Below, piece after piece: positions 38,272 through 53,654 of a stretch of DNA of 64,000 bases. The stretch comes from Aldrovandia affinis (taxonomy: Eukaryota > Chordata > Actinopteri > Notacanthiformes > Halosauridae). The notes under the pieces are model-generated. The model was not told where the DNA came from. It was given only the letters and a program-made list of their open reading frames with translations, and ran no database searches. The DNA is taken from contig JAINUG010000074.1 of assembly GCA_029706075.1 (NCBI GenBank), positions 516,001 to 580,000 on the forward strand. The letters are read 5' to 3'. The first letter of the stretch is position 1. Each line of letters begins with the position of its first letter. Both the position numbers and the translations under genes were made by a program.

Positions 38272-38280
38272 TGATGCAAC
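38272..38280 (-). promoter_or_regulatory. C/EBP-ATF response element (CARE) upstream of MARS1
   Basis: TGATGCAAC on the plus strand (GTTGCATCA on the gene strand) fits the ATF4 CARE consensus, 130 bases upstream of the MARS1 ATG. Many cytosolic aminoacyl-tRNA synthetase genes are ATF4 targets. The motif is seen; the function is inferred. Confidence 0.5.
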
Positions 38281-38299
38281 TGCCACTCAATATACAATG

Positions 38300-41220
38300 G
38301 CGAATGTTGTAGTTTTTTATTGTGACGAGTCAGTGAAAAGACAAGAAAATTCTGAATTTTCTAGACTACTCTTCCCATGAACGCGTTCTCGAAAATTGAG
38401 TCCGGAACGGTTACGAAAACGTCATTCAACGAACACTAAACCAACCTTCGTTCGGTTGGTTGATACATATACGTTATGGCTTTTAAGCCTATCATAGTTG
38501 AATGCGCTTAGTTTTCGTTGAATATAACATTTGCGAGTCCTCTCAAGACCTCTATCACGTGATACTGGAGAGAGTGACGTAGAACTCACGGCACTAGTAT
38601 GAAGTATAAGCAAAATCGCTTGAACTATGGTTTGTCTGCAGACACACATAGGTAGATGACTATCGGGCTGTCATTGTTAGATTATCTGAAACATTGGTTG
38701 AGAAATAATCGCGGGGAGAAATTGCTTAATTAAGGTGAGTGACCGTTTGCTTTCCCTTGCACAAATCCCGAATTTAATGCATTTATGCACCTTTCCCCGA
38801 CTATTTTCTTTATTACGCGGAGGTTCTACTCGGTTTTAAGTTTGAAAACATATTTTAACCAGTTAATTAGCTAGCTAGCTAGCAGCCTATAAAATATAGT
38901 TCAAATGTGTTGTGGAAAATCAAATCAGTTGCTAGGTAGGATATTTCAGTACTTTAATTTATTTTAAAAATACTTCACTTTTGATTCATTTCATATTGTT
39001 ACAGTATGAGCTCATATAACTTCAGTTGGGCTGTCATTCGGCTTTGCTCTATCCATTCACAACCTAACATAATCTGTACTATTGGGGGGGATTGCATGCT
39101 AGTCATACGTACTTGCCGGCTGTTTTTATATCCAATTTTAATACAGAAATAGAAACAACTAGCTACGTTTACTAGTTTGAGGGAGAAATTAGGTTGTACT
39201 CTGCTATTCTCTTTTCAAAACCGTGCTTTATTGATATACCCGAAATGTTTTTCCCGAAATACTAGTTTAATGGTTATTGAGATCATATTATTAAATCTGA
39301 CTGTAGGTGCTTGTCTTGTATACTGATTTATATATAAGCCTTATGCTAAATACCATGTCCTCTCTACAAAACCTTTTAGACCAGGCTGCCCAAGAGTGTA
39401 ATCTCTGAACTGTATGGGGTCCAGTGTGACTTGCATTTGAAAAAATGTATCACATGTAGACAATTTGATCGCTAAGATTAGTTCTCCCGTTGTACACGTT
39501 GCTATATAAACTATTCTGTTCTAACACGTTAACGCTGAATCGTAGAACATGAATTCTATTCGTATGTTTCGTTTTTATATTGCGGCATTCTCTTTTTACG
39601 ATCACTCGGTCGGCGGTGTGGTTGCAACAGATAGACTTTAGAGGTCTTTCGAGTTGTATTTGTTATCAACACGTTAGTGGTCGGAGTACAGCAACAATGT
39701 CCCATTACGTACTGGCAATCAGACAAAAAGTAGCAAAATTAGATATCCAAGCCTGGCTTTTACAAACCTAGTGCAGGCATAGAGATTTATTTCCATATCG
39801 TATTTGGCGCAACTACAAATTTGCATATCGATATCAGATATAACTACTTTAGCCAATATATTTTTACGCCTCCGCGCCACGGAAAGTTTTCCACTCGAAT
39901 GTGAAGGTTCATGTTTTTGGTTCGGACGGCGGTCTCGTCCGTACGGGTCTCGGCCGCTAAAGCGATTTAGGGCCAACTGAAAGAGGCATTAAAAGGGTGG
40001 ATGTAACAGATACTAGTTAAAATACATTTAGCCAAATTAGGTGATTCTAGAGCACAGCGAATACATAGAAATTGTGAATGTAATTATCCATCTTTGCACT
40101 CAATAGCCTTTTGGAACATTATACATACTATTTTTTCAATTTTAACATAATGTTTAGAGGAATGTTTTTATGTTTTCTTTGATTGTATGGTTGAAGACTG
40201 GATTTCATTTGCAACCTAGAATGATGTATTAAGCATTTTTTAAGCATAAGCAGTCAGGGACTCTATGACTTTGCATATTTTTGGAGATTTGAATTATTCG
40301 GAAACAAATTCGGGCTTGTAGCCAGAAGGTTGCAGGTTTGAATCATTGGTGGGGCATTGCTTTTGCGCCCTTGAGCAACGCAACCTAAATTGTTTCTGTA
40401 GAAATTAAGCTGTATAATGGAGAATATGAAAACCTTAAGGCATGTATGTTGCCTTGGAAACAGTCTCTGCTGAACAAACAATCTAATGGAATGTGAAATA
40501 ATCAGGCTTAAGTTTTCTTTGTTTACTTGAAATGAAAGTAGCCTAATTTGTACTAGATTGGCCTATGTGTTGTATGAGTATTGGTTGGAGCTGCAAACCT
40601 TAAATGAAGTGGGGTTGAAGCCATGACCTTTGCAGCCTAATTGGTGAATTCCTTGGTGCTGGGAACAGCTACAATTTATTTATCAGACAATCCTGCAATT
40701 ATTCTAGGTCACGTGGAGGCCTATTGTTGCTATGTGGGGAGTTTGTGTTGTCAAAGGTGTCACAGCATCACACACAGTACATGTGTCAGTAGGGCTGAAA
40801 GGTGGACTTTCATTCACATATATTTTTCATCTTACTGTGTGCAATAAGTCCTTTTTTACATCTATTTTTTCAAGTCTTGGTCCGAAAGAACACCCTCTGT
40901 GCAGTCCTGTGTGGAGTGAGGGATTTCCTCCACACAAGAGAAAGACCTGCTGCTGCACAGAAACACTATTCTTCAGGGTGGACTGGATGTGTGCTCCTGG
41001 ATTTAACAACTGAACTTAACAAAAGGGTCACATGGGCTGATGTACCAAAATATTGTATCGGTCCAGCGCTATTTGTGTGAGTAAGGTCAGGATAGATATT
41101 TCCATTCCTCCGAATGTATTATTATTAATAGCTTATTTTTAACAGAGTGAATTAAAAGTACCCATGCATAGAATAACATAAACAAAGAATGTTTGTGTTC
41201 ATGCATGTGTATATGCATAT
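38300..41220. other. Intergenic, MARS1 upstream side
   Basis: No supportable gene. Only a degraded SINE at about 40300-40470 (GCAGGTTTGAATCATTGG, CCCTTGAGCAACGCAACC) is recognised. A clean donor-like AAG|GTGAGT at 38733 could end a divergent non-coding exon, but nothing else supports it. Confidence 0.4.
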
Positions 41221-41221
41221 A

Positions 41222-42494
41222 CACTCAGTGGCCACTTTATTAGGTACACCTGTACACCTGCTCGTTAATGCAATTATCTAATCAGCCAATCATGTGGCAG
41301 CAACTCAATGCATAAAAGCATGCAGACATGGTCAAGAGGCTCAGTTGTTGTTCAGACCAATGGGGCCTGCATGGTCTAGTGGTTTCAACGTCCAACGCTG
41401 GCCACGGCGACCGGGGTTCGAGTCGCCGGCCGCGCCAGAGTCGGCTCTGGCAGGGATTGCCACCAGGGGCGGCAATTGGCTGTTGGGAGGGAAGCCGACA
41501 AGACGTTCCCTGCGCACAGGATGCTCTGGGGTGTCGGAGTTACGTTGGACAGCATGACGAGTGCTGTCTCGGAGGAGACAATACTTCACCTTTGTCACTA
41601 CCAGTCACAGGGCTACGGCAGCGAACTATGAGGGAGGGATTTACCTGAAAATAGCAGGTGTAATTGGCTACAAAATTGAGAGAGAAACGGGACAAAAAAA
41701 AATCAGGATGGGGAAGAAATGTCATTTAAGTGACTTTGACCGTGGAATGATTGTTGGTGCCAGACGGGGTGGTGTGAGCATCGCTGAACACACAACACGT
41801 ACAACCTTGAAATGGATGGGCTACAGCAGCAGAAGACCACACCTGGGTTCCACTTCTGTGTCAGCTAAGAACAGGAAAGTGAGGCTACAAGGCTCACCAA
41901 AACTGGACAATTGAAGATTGGAAAAATGTTGCCTGGTCTGACGAATCTCGATTTCTTCTGTGACATGCAGATGGTAGGGTCAGAATTTGGTCTAAACAAC
42001 ACGAATCCATGCATCCATCCTTGTGTCAACGGTTCAGGCTGGTGGTGATGGTGTAATTGTGTGGGGAATGTTTTCTTGGCACACATTAGGCCCCTTAATA
42101 CCAATTGAGCATCGTTTAAATGCCACAGCCTACCTGAGTCTTGTTGCTGATCATGTGCATCCCTTTATGACCACAGTCTACCCATCTTCTAATGGCTACT
42201 TCCAGCAGGATAATGTGCCATGTCACAAAGCACACATCATCTCAAGCTGGTTCCACGAACATGACAATGAGTTCAGTGTACTCCAATGGCCTCCACAGTC
42301 ACCAGATGAATGTGCAGCCGACAAATCTGCAGCAACTGCGTGATGCTATCATGTCAACATGGACCAGAATCTCTCATGAATGTTTCCAGCACCTTGTTGA
42401 ATCCATGGCACAAAAAATTCAGGCTGTTCTGGGAGCAAAGGGGGGGTCCTACCCTGTACTAGAAAGGTGTACCTAATAAAGTGGCCACTGAGTG
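41222..42494 (+). mobile_element. Tc1-like element with CACTCAGTGGCCACTTT termini, broken by a SINE
   Basis: Perfect-looking inverted ends CACTCAGTGGCCACTTTATT and AATAAAGTGGCCACTGAGTG flanked by TA at 41220-41221 and 42495-42496. A plus-strand transposase relic runs from 41709 (MGKKCHLSDFDRGMIVGARR) to 42440 (QDNVPCHKAHII, then WTRISHECFQHLVESM) in at least three frames with a large internal loss. A GC-rich SINE (41362-41702) is inserted just before the transposase start. Confidence 0.9.
41362..41702 (+). mobile_element. GC-rich SINE nested inside a Tc1-like element
   Basis: A complete-looking tRNA-like head (A box TGGTCTAGTGG, B box GGTTCGAGTC), then GGCGGCAATTGGCTG, TCTCGGAGGAGACAATACTT, GCGAACTATGAGGG and GTAATTGGCTACAAAATTG, with an A tail. 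Same subfamily as 30780-31094. Younger than its Tc1 host. Confidence 0.88.
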
Positions 42495-43620
42495 TATGTA
42501 CATGCACAGTAAGTACTTTTAAACACGTGTGGGTGTAGGCTTCGCGCTTAAGATTCAAGCAAGGACTGCAATGAAGTGCTATATACACACACACTTATAC
42601 ATTCACAGGAAGTTGACATTGAGGTGCACTCAGATTCATAATGCAATGGGTGGAATCCCCATTTCTGGCATATAGCTCTGTGCTTGTGTGTATTTTGTGT
42701 GTTTGTCAGCATGTCCTGAAATCTGTGGTATGTTACTACATCAGTGGGGAGTTCCAAACCCAGATCGTATCATTCCACCGAACTCAAAGGGTCTTCTCCT
42801 CAAGTCTTATTTGTACAAATGGATAAAAGAATGTTTGTAAAACTACTGTGGGCAGGGTATTCTGGCAGTTAGGAGAGATTCCGGGCAGTTAGGAGAGATT
42901 GCAGTGAGTTTCTAAATGAATGGACAGGTGCACACACACACACACACACACGCACACACCCTTTAAGATGTGCAAAGTTTATGTGCAATGGCACAACAAT
43001 AATCACAGGTTGCTTCATTTCAGAAAGAAAGGAGGGAACAGTCCAGGTTGCCAACGTACAAAGACGACCATCAAAAAGGTTTATAACAAAAGGTTTTGAA
43101 AAATAAAATGTAATTGATCGTAGTCTGGTACAGTACCTCCCGAGGTTAAAAAGGCACCTATTGTGAGAAAATAAAAGCAAAGATTACTATTTGGTTGTAC
43201 ATACTGTACCAGGCCTCCTAAGGGTCATTAGCTTGGTACGGGCCTGTGCTTGGTACATTCAACCAAATGCTTTACAGAGGATTCTTTTGAAAATACTTAC
43301 TGCCTTTTTCCAGAACGTTCCAGAATTCTTCTTCAGTCTCAATCATATGTACAATAAATTATAATTGTGAAGTGAACAATTATTGTGTAGTGTCTAGCCT
43401 GTAGTATTTATCATTTCTAGCATAGTAAAGTGAACAAATGCTTACAGGGCCTCTTTTGCTTTGGCTTTGTGTGCCATATCTGAATATCCTGTCTGGTCTG
43501 CATTTTCTATCATATTTTCATCTTTTTTTTCTGTCCATCCTGTTTGTCGACTTTTTGCTGTGGTTGTGGCTGTTGAGTCAATTTGCACTTTACACTAGTC
43601 CTGTATCATGCTGTAGACCA

Positions 43621-43773
43621 GGGGCCGTATGTACAAAGATTCTAAGAGTAGGAGTGTTGATCTAGGAGCAGGTTTCCCCTGTCCATATCCTAACCATATC
43701 CATTATGAGCTAAAACGCTAAACTGATCCTAGATCAGCACTCCAACTCTTAGAATCTTTGTATATACGGCCCC
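43621..43773. mobile_element. Short palindromic MITE
   Basis: 153 bases. The left arm GGGGCCGTATGTACAAAGAT... is the near-perfect inverse of the right arm ...ATCTTTGTATATACGGCCCC, with inner TAGGAGTGTTGATCTAGGA matching TCCTAGATCAGCACTCCAA. Folds into a long hairpin. No ORF. Confidence 0.75.
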
Positions 43774-45440
43774 AGGGTTTTAGGGTTTCCCTGAAAGTCC
43801 CTGAAATTTCTGCAAAGGTGCACAAACTTGGAAGTGATGACAGTTGGGTATTTATACACGAAAGGATTAAACTGAAACATGAGGGGTTTCAGTCAGAATT
43901 TGAGGCGTTTGTGAAATCGGCATGTATGAGACACAAGACAATGAAATCAACTGTAATCAGGGATAATTTGTTCTGAAACATCTATTTTACACTGTAAACC
44001 TGGGGGTCTGCCTGAAACCATTGTCTGTAGCTATGACAGAGAGTTAAATCAAGGAACTTCTTTAAATCCTCGTGGCGTAGATACAGTTGAACCACCACAA
44101 GATAACCCCAATAGAACATCTTGGAGCCTGGCTTTCATTGTGTCATTGACAATTAGACTGTCCTTCGGTATTTTGTGGTGTAAGGTGGCGTTAGTTGGTG
44201 TTTGTTGTAGGCTCTGTTGCCTATTGAGGTTGGCTCTTCTGAGTTATTTTGTGTTTATACCTCTTTTTGAGGTGTTTATGTGGGACAGTCAGGGTGTTGT
44301 GTACACAAGGTGTATTGTTTTGCTAGTTGGGTGTTGTGCAAAATGTGTATGCTCTCTTTAGATTGGAATATTATGGTGTGTGAAGGTTTTGGTCTTGGGT
44401 TGTGGGTGTGTTGTGAGCCTCTTGTTTTTAATTGTGTGTTTTATATGCTATCATGCTTTAGGATAAAACACAAACTACAAAGTGGTGCTTTTTCACCTGC
44501 TCTGCATTGCGCACGGTCTCATGACCTTTTGATCCTTAAGCAGTTTCACTTGCTGGCACTTATTGCTCACACAGGGCTCCAAACACCGGACAATCATTTT
44601 ACAGTAAATGGTCTAGAAAACCAGATATGTTTCTATTAAAAAAATACTTCAGTGCTTTGTCACATTGCTGCGCATTGCACTCTCTTCACCTCACTCAACC
44701 AATGGGCTACACAGCGTACTGAAAAACCCTGGTACCTCAGGTGACCTCTTTGTTCAGACGCCAAATCAACTTAGCTTAGAATAACGTGCATTGATGTGCC
44801 CTGGCTGGTGGAATTTCACCACGGGGGAAATCAACGGCTAAACCGCTCACTTTCCCTCAGGACCGCGTGATCTGTGTGTATTCATGGCCAGAAGCCTGAA
44901 GGCGAAATGTGTCTCAGTGCTTAGCTTGTAAAAATGGTAATAATATTGGATTGCATTTATGTAGTGCCTTTCATCTCACGATTTCAAAGTGCTTTAGAGT
45001 GAAGGGAGGAAACTTGCCTCAACCTCCACCAATGTGTAGCGCCCTTTTCTGTCACAATTGTCACCACACGTTAACTGAGGTAGAGAGGGAGGGAATTATA
45101 GATCAAAAGATGGGTGGAAGAGAAGAACTGATGCACCCTTCCAGCACGTCTGCGTGTTATCATTTCAGGTGAAAATATTTGTTGATGAGAAAATATATAA
45201 TGATGGTTAATACACACCACTGCCTATGTCACAGCAAGTCATTAAATGCCCGTCTTCTACCAATTATATGAAAACATTTGTGTTTTGTAGGCCTATTTGT
45301 TTCACGCCAAACACCTGCATGTAAGGTACTTTATGGTTCTTGAAACCTTTGGACAATCACTATCTGAAATTAAAAGTAACTCTTGGAATACAAATGAGGG
45401 CTGAAATACAGGCTATAAAAAATGCAAGGCCCTAGTCATA
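43774..45440. other. Intergenic, no gene recognised
   Basis: Several short ORFs (for example 44140-44640) lack codon bias, start context and family likeness. A fragment at 44938-45010 (TTATGTAGTGCCTTTCATCTC...AAAGTGCTTTA) resembles the widespread fish retrotransposon tail seen at 35655. Confidence 0.4.
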
Positions 45441-45444
45441 AATG

Positions 45445-45935
45445 TCCTTTAGGGCCTCCAATAGCGTAGCGGCCTACCGCACCCATATTGGCTGGTCCTT
45501 TACAAGTGTGAGCTGCCTATCACGGTCACGGTTAGAAACCCAACTTGGCTGTCCACTCCAGGGGGAAGGGGGAGGGGAGAGGGTTGTGGGTGAGCTGGCA
45601 CAAGTTCGCTGAGAAGCGCGTAAGGGTGACTCCAGAACATGGGTGGGCGAATTCCATCTCGAAGGAGGATTAGCTTGCCTCGTAGAGACGAGCAGCGAAC
45701 TCGTGTGGGGAGGGCAAATCGAAAAATAAATAGAGGGTATAATTGGTCATAGGGTATAATAATGAATTTGGAAAATCTAAATAAAGAAAAGCTTTCTCAA
45801 TTTTGAACAGCAAATTATACAAAAAAGGAAAAGTATTTTGGATTTCGCTCTGGATAAGAGCGTCTGGATAAGTCGTAAGTCGCTCTGGATAAGAGCGTCT
45901 GCTAAATGCTTAAAATGTCAAATGTAAATGGATTT
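45445..45935 (+). mobile_element. GC-rich SINE copy followed by duplicated SINE core
   Basis: 45445-45750 is a diverged copy of the 24160 subfamily (ATAGCGTAGCGGCC head, GGCTGTCCACTCCAGGGGGA, AGAGGGTATAATTGG end). At 45846-45932 the core GCTCTGGATAAGAGCGTCTG occurs twice in tandem, ending CTAAATGCTTAAAATG, a remnant of a different SINE. Confidence 0.75.
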
Positions 45936-46019
45936 ATTGAAGTAAACAAATGGATTAGAAACATTAGATCTAGTATAAAATACAATAAAAGTGTATTATT
46001 TTAAGGATTTATTTTCTTT

Positions 46020-46945
46020 TAACAGGTGTTAACTCTATATATTATATATATTTTATTTATTATTTTTGCTACCATCCATTCAATATTTTGATTTAGATTT
46101 ATTTGAACATTTTCAGATACAGTTGCTATGCCAATTTGGATCTCCCTACTTTCCTTTTCATGGCAGTTTGAATGGAGCCCTAATTGAACGTGTGACCTCA
46201 TATAAATATCTGGGTATCTGGATCGATGACAGGCTTTCTTTCAGAACACGTAGAAGAGCTTACCAAAAAACTCAGAATTAGGCTTTCTTTACAGGAATAA
46301 GTCATGTTTTACTTTTGAAATTCAAAGAAAAATTGACTTTTATGTCGATCCTTGATTGTGGTGACTTAATTTATACGAATTCCTCTGCTGTGGCTCTGAA
46401 ACCTCTGGATTCTGTCCGCCATAGTGCTGTTCGTTACTGGCGACACCTTCCGCACACATGATTGTGAGCTGTACTCAAAAGTTGGCTGGTCTTCCCTCTC
46501 TATGAGAATAAAACAGCATATTTTACTATTCATTTACAATGCCCTCTCTTGACAGTCAGACGCACCAAGTACAGCACTTGTACTCAAGATTGACTTGTTC
46601 TTGAAGTTCCATTCTCCTCAACAGGTTTTAGCAAGAAAGCTTTCCATTTTAATGCGCCCCATATCTGGAATAACTTTAAAAAAACGGCATTTATACAGAT
46701 CTGGTACCCTTGAGCCATTTCAAAACTATTTTACATACCCAACTCACCGAAAGTTGTGTATGTTTTATATGAATGCAAAGTGTATTTGATTGTTCCGGTC
46801 TCTATCTTTCTTATGTGTTGTATTATTTATTATTATTATTGTTATATTTGTTATATATCTTGTATTATGTTTTTACTTGTGCCTTGTAGCAGGGCTGCAA
46901 ATTAGGCGGCTTCCCTGCATAAATAAAGGTTTTCATTTGATTTGA
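46020..46945 (+). pseudogene. Non-LTR retrotransposon reverse-transcriptase C-terminal relic
   Basis: Pieces of an ORF2 C-terminus are visible: TSYKYLGIWIDDRLSF near 46195, FEIQRKIDFMSILDCGDLIY near 46320, then FLKFHSPQQVLARK near 46597. They are scattered over frames with stops. The 3' end is ATAAATAAAGGTTTTCATTT followed by GATTTGA. Upstream parts of the RT are missing. Clade not resolved. Confidence 0.75.
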
Positions 46946-48645
46946 GGTTTAGGTAGGCTTTTGTACGTTGCCTACAGTGCAAGTAGTAGTCCTATCTGCC
47001 GTCTTTCCTGAACCTACCCCAAGGGGTGGCTGTGAGTGCAAGTGTGGGGCTATGATAGAAGGGAGGTGGAGGGGGAGAGGAAATGCTAGCTAGCTAAGTG
47101 GAACAACAGACAGATGCTAACCACAGACAGTTGGAGGCAACTGGTCTCTTGGCCAGGCAGCTGACAATAGTTCTGTCACGCTGCCTTCATTTGATGAATT
47201 ATGTGAATTATATATTTTTTTAAATACTACTAATCTGTGTGTAGTGTGCCTATGTTATTGTTTCTATATGAATGCCTTTTTACCGAACATCCAGAAACAG
47301 TTTAGTTAAACATAGATTAACATCATATTTGAAAAGGGAGACCATCTGCGCTTAATTTGTAAATCACAAGGTGCTCAAAGAGAATTATTGAGAAACGGCA
47401 ATGAAGTGGGTTAAAAATGAACAAAATCAACTTAAGGCCTTTTCCTCTTTGTTTTTATTGAGTTTTTGAGTGTGAGAGGGTGTGTGAATTTAGTATATCT
47501 TTCTTAAGAATTCCTGGAAACAACTTTGCAGGCGACAGCATAGAACTCGTTGTGTCTGGTCTGGACTGCTCTACAGTGCTCCTCAGTGTCCCTGTGCCAT
47601 ATGCACCCTCGGAAGCGTGTAGGAAAATGCTGAACCCGCCTCACTGAAATGCATATTTCATACCTGTGCCTTGTCGCGCTGTGCCTGGCTGGGTCATTCT
47701 CACGAACATGGTGTAACATGTGGCAAAAAAATGTAATGCAGATTTTTCCTATTTTTTCTCTCATTAGTATCAACCAGGTTATAAATTAACTAGTTGCAGT
47801 AAAAGAAAAGCTCTGTATATGTTTTAAAATATATTTTTATGGAGTTTTGACCAAATCAATTCATTACCGTAACACATTTTCAATTGATGATGAACTAAAT
47901 GCGAGTAAATATTTTCAAATAGATTTTTAAAATGTATGTTGCTGTAAATAGTGACAAGTAATCGTATACTGTAAAAATTCTGATAAATGTATATGAATAT
48001 AATAATTTTAGTTATTAACTTAATTACCGTAACACAATTTAATATTCCTCACATTTACTTTTACTGTAGTGTAAATTTTACAATTGAATGAAAAAAGACT
48101 ATTTAAAAATATGAAAAGGCATGCCAAACATTTTCTCTACAAAATGAGGTTTTGAGGTTTTTCCATGTTCCTATCAAAATATTAACTCATTCAGCAAGTG
48201 TTACGGTAATGAAAAGAGCATGTCGGTAATGAAGGCTTTTTTTTACGGTAATGACCTCAAATGTATTCAGAAGCCATTTGTTTGGAATTCCAATCAAATC
48301 ATATGCAGGCCACTATTTTACACTGCTTTATATGTATACTAAATATTAAAATTCTCTTTAGAGAATGACAAGTACAGTGTTTTTATTCACACCCTTGATA
48401 AATATGAACAAAAGAGGTCATATAAAATAAACTATAGAAGTAATGAGGTATATTTTATTAAAAAATCCAACCCTGAAATACTAATACAACTGTTCAGAAA
48501 AACATTTTGTTTTATTAATATTTGTTGTTGAGAACATCTGGATCACAATTATTCACAACCCTAACTATTCTTTTAAATTTAATCCAACAAAACCAAATCT
48601 TCATAAATATACAACTTATTTGAAGTTCACTTTTATTCCCTAGGG

Positions 48646-49010
48646 CAGGGGTGGCCAACCAGTCAGAGACTAAGAGCCACATTTTTTACTGTGTTACCGC
48701 AAAGAGCCACATCACACGCGAAATAAAACCGGACACCAGTTCATTTATTTCGCGGACCGGGGGGGGGGGGTGGTAAGAGGAAAAAAAAAAATTGCGCCCC
48801 TCCTAATTTTAAACCCGGTGCATGAAACCAGTCCGTGGTGCAAAAAAGGTTGCGAGCGGTGCGCGTTTGACGAAAATACCGTATTGAACTCAAGCGAAGC
48901 GAACACGCACATAAAAAAAAAAAACACAAACTTCGATATGAACGTAAGAGCCGCATGAAACCAGGCAAAGAGCCGCATGCGGCTCGGGAGCCGCGGGTTG
49001 GCCACCCCTG
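48646..49010. mobile_element. hAT MITE with 8-base target duplication
   Basis: 365 bases with termini CAGGGGTGGCCAACC and GGTTGGCCACCCCTG, flanked by exact 8-base duplications CCCTAGGG (48638-48645, 49011-49018). The undisturbed target is visible in the related Tc1 copy, where minus-strand sequence reads TTCCCTAGGGTATAAAAAGG (near 13000). Non-coding; AAGAGCCGCATG motifs inside. Confidence 0.92.
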
Positions 49011-49371
49011 CCCTAGGGTATAAAAAGGAGGGAACACACGTTTGAAATACTTTAATCAGCCATCATCATGGTGAAAGGCAAATAACTCCCTGAAAGCATC
49101 AGACAAAAGGTTATTGACCTCTACAGGTCTACAAAAAAATCACAAAAAAGTTAAAGATACCACTTTCCACTGTTGTGTCAATTATTAGGAAGTTTAAGGC
49201 CACTGGAACAGTGGCTAACCTGCCAGGTAGAGGCCGCAAGTCTATCTTACCCCCACGTGTAGTGAGACGGATGGTTTGAGAGGTCAAAGTGTCTAAAACT
49301 ACCATTCGACGACACCTACGTGACAATGGCCTTTATGGCAGAGTTGCCAGGAACTAGAACAATTCTGCATA

Positions 49372-49924
49372 CAGTACCAGTCAAAGGTTTGAGTACACCT
49401 TCCATCTGGACTACGGCTAAGCGGGCACTCCTTCATTCTTGAGCAAGATAACGACCCGAAACACACCTTGAAGTTGTGCAAGAACTATCTGGTGAAGGGG
49501 GAACGTTAAGGACAACTCAAACTTAGGACCTGGCCTGCCCAGTGTCCACACCTCAATCCCATAGAACTTGTATGGGATGAACTGGACAGAACAGTCAAAG
49601 CAAAGCAACCCAGAAGTGCCTCTGGGAATTGCTGCAGGAGAGCTGGGAAGACATATCGGGTGATTTCCTGCTGAAACGTATTAACCGAATGGCCCGTGTT
49701 TGTAAGGCTGTTATCACAGCAAAGGGTGGCTATTTTGAGGAATCCAAGATTCAATTTTCAATTAAATTTTTATTGAACATTGCTTTGATGTTCCTTTTGT
49801 TTATCATTACATGTGTTTTTTGTAATTTTCAAGTATTTAAAGAAACTTATATGGTGTAAAACATTGTCAATTATGAGATAAACCTAGTTTCCAGCAGGTG
49901 TACTCAAACTTTTGACTGGTACTG
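49372..49924 (+). mobile_element. Internally deleted Tc1 with CAGTACCAGTCAAA termini
   Basis: Ends CAGTACCAGTCAAAGGTTTG and CAAACTTTTGACTGGTACTG, flanked by TA (49370-49371, 49925-49926). It keeps the transposase C-terminal half, with broken frames. Traces of the EQDNDPKHT-type region appear near 49441 and HLNPIELVWDELDR near 49551, then the C-terminal helix to 49735. The N-terminal half is deleted. Confidence 0.9.
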
Positions 49925-50224
49925 TATAATGGCTAAGAGAGGAACCACAAAGTACTGATAACAGGGGTGTGAATATTTGTAATTCTTGATTTTTCTCTGA
50001 AAAAAATATTTTTGAACCGTTTGATTGTAGTTTGTGCCAATGCATTATTATTAAAGAATATACTTTTCTGCATTTTGTGAGTGTAAAACAAAGCTCATTA
50101 CTTACATAGTTTATTTTATAATATCTCTTTTGTTCATCTTTATCAAAAATCTTTTTGGTTTGCAGTGGAACAAAACAAAAACTGAGGGGGGGAAAAAATA
50201 TATATATGAAAGAAATCCTAAAAT

Positions 50225-53030
<2,806 letters not shown>

Positions 53031-53654
53031 ATATTATAGTTAAAGCTCACTATACATAGCTGCACAAGTTATTTTTCATTACCGAAACAATTTTGTCCAT
53101 TACTGCAACAGTCTCCTACATGACATGGTAATGAATGCAGAGCATTACGGTAATGAATGACCATAACATGACCATAACATTCTGATGCTTCAGAATAAAT
53201 CTTTCATTTTGGCTCTATAAAAGCAAATCTTTTATTGATTATGAAGTCAATAGCTTTTAAAAAACATTACAGTAATGACTAGTAGTAGTGTACACAGGGG
53301 TGTCAGTAGATACAATCTTCAGAATATCTATCATTTAACCTTGAAATGTTATGTGGTAGCCATCTTGAGTCTTATATTCCATGCAATGCACCATGGGACA
53401 ATACAACTTTATTTAAACAAACACAGGGATTTTTATGAGCCAAATAGGCAGTCCAACTATAATGAACACCACATGCCCCGCACACGGGTATTTATCCTAA
53501 AATGTTATAATTTATTCTAATGTTAGACCCAAAATAGTAAAATGATCAGTTAAAATGTACAATTTCAACCATTTTTTAAATTTATGTAGACATTAAATTG
53601 TGCAGATTTATTGTGATATTTTGGGGTTAAATCTGGACACATTACGATAATTAA

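Larger units (their letters stand above)
48375..50145 (+). mobile_element. Tc1/mariner family A copy 2, host to two further insertions
   Basis: Plus-strand relative of 11784-13329. The left end is CAGTGTTTTTATTCACACCC; the right end CTCTTTTGTTCATCTTTATC has lost its last bases. The transposase N-terminus (KFKATGTVANLPGRGRKS near 49188) is recognisable and then interrupted. Two elements lie inside: a hAT MITE (48646-49010) and an internally deleted Tc1 of another family (49372-49924). Confidence 0.88.

Noticed and set aside
38700..38735. Donor-like AAG|GTGAGT upstream of MARS1, possible divergent non-coding RNA
   Set aside because: A single splice-site match without a second exon, conservation or promoter evidence.
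44140..44640. Two overlapping Cys/Leu-rich plus-strand ORFs
   Set aside because: No family likeness, no splice or promoter context, and composition matches the surrounding GT-rich DNA.
47504..47773. Minus-strand ORF with HFPTRFRGC...HNEFYAVACKVV, protein-like composition
   Set aside because: It runs across the inverted end of the candidate large element, has no splice sites or start context that fit, and I do not recognise the family.
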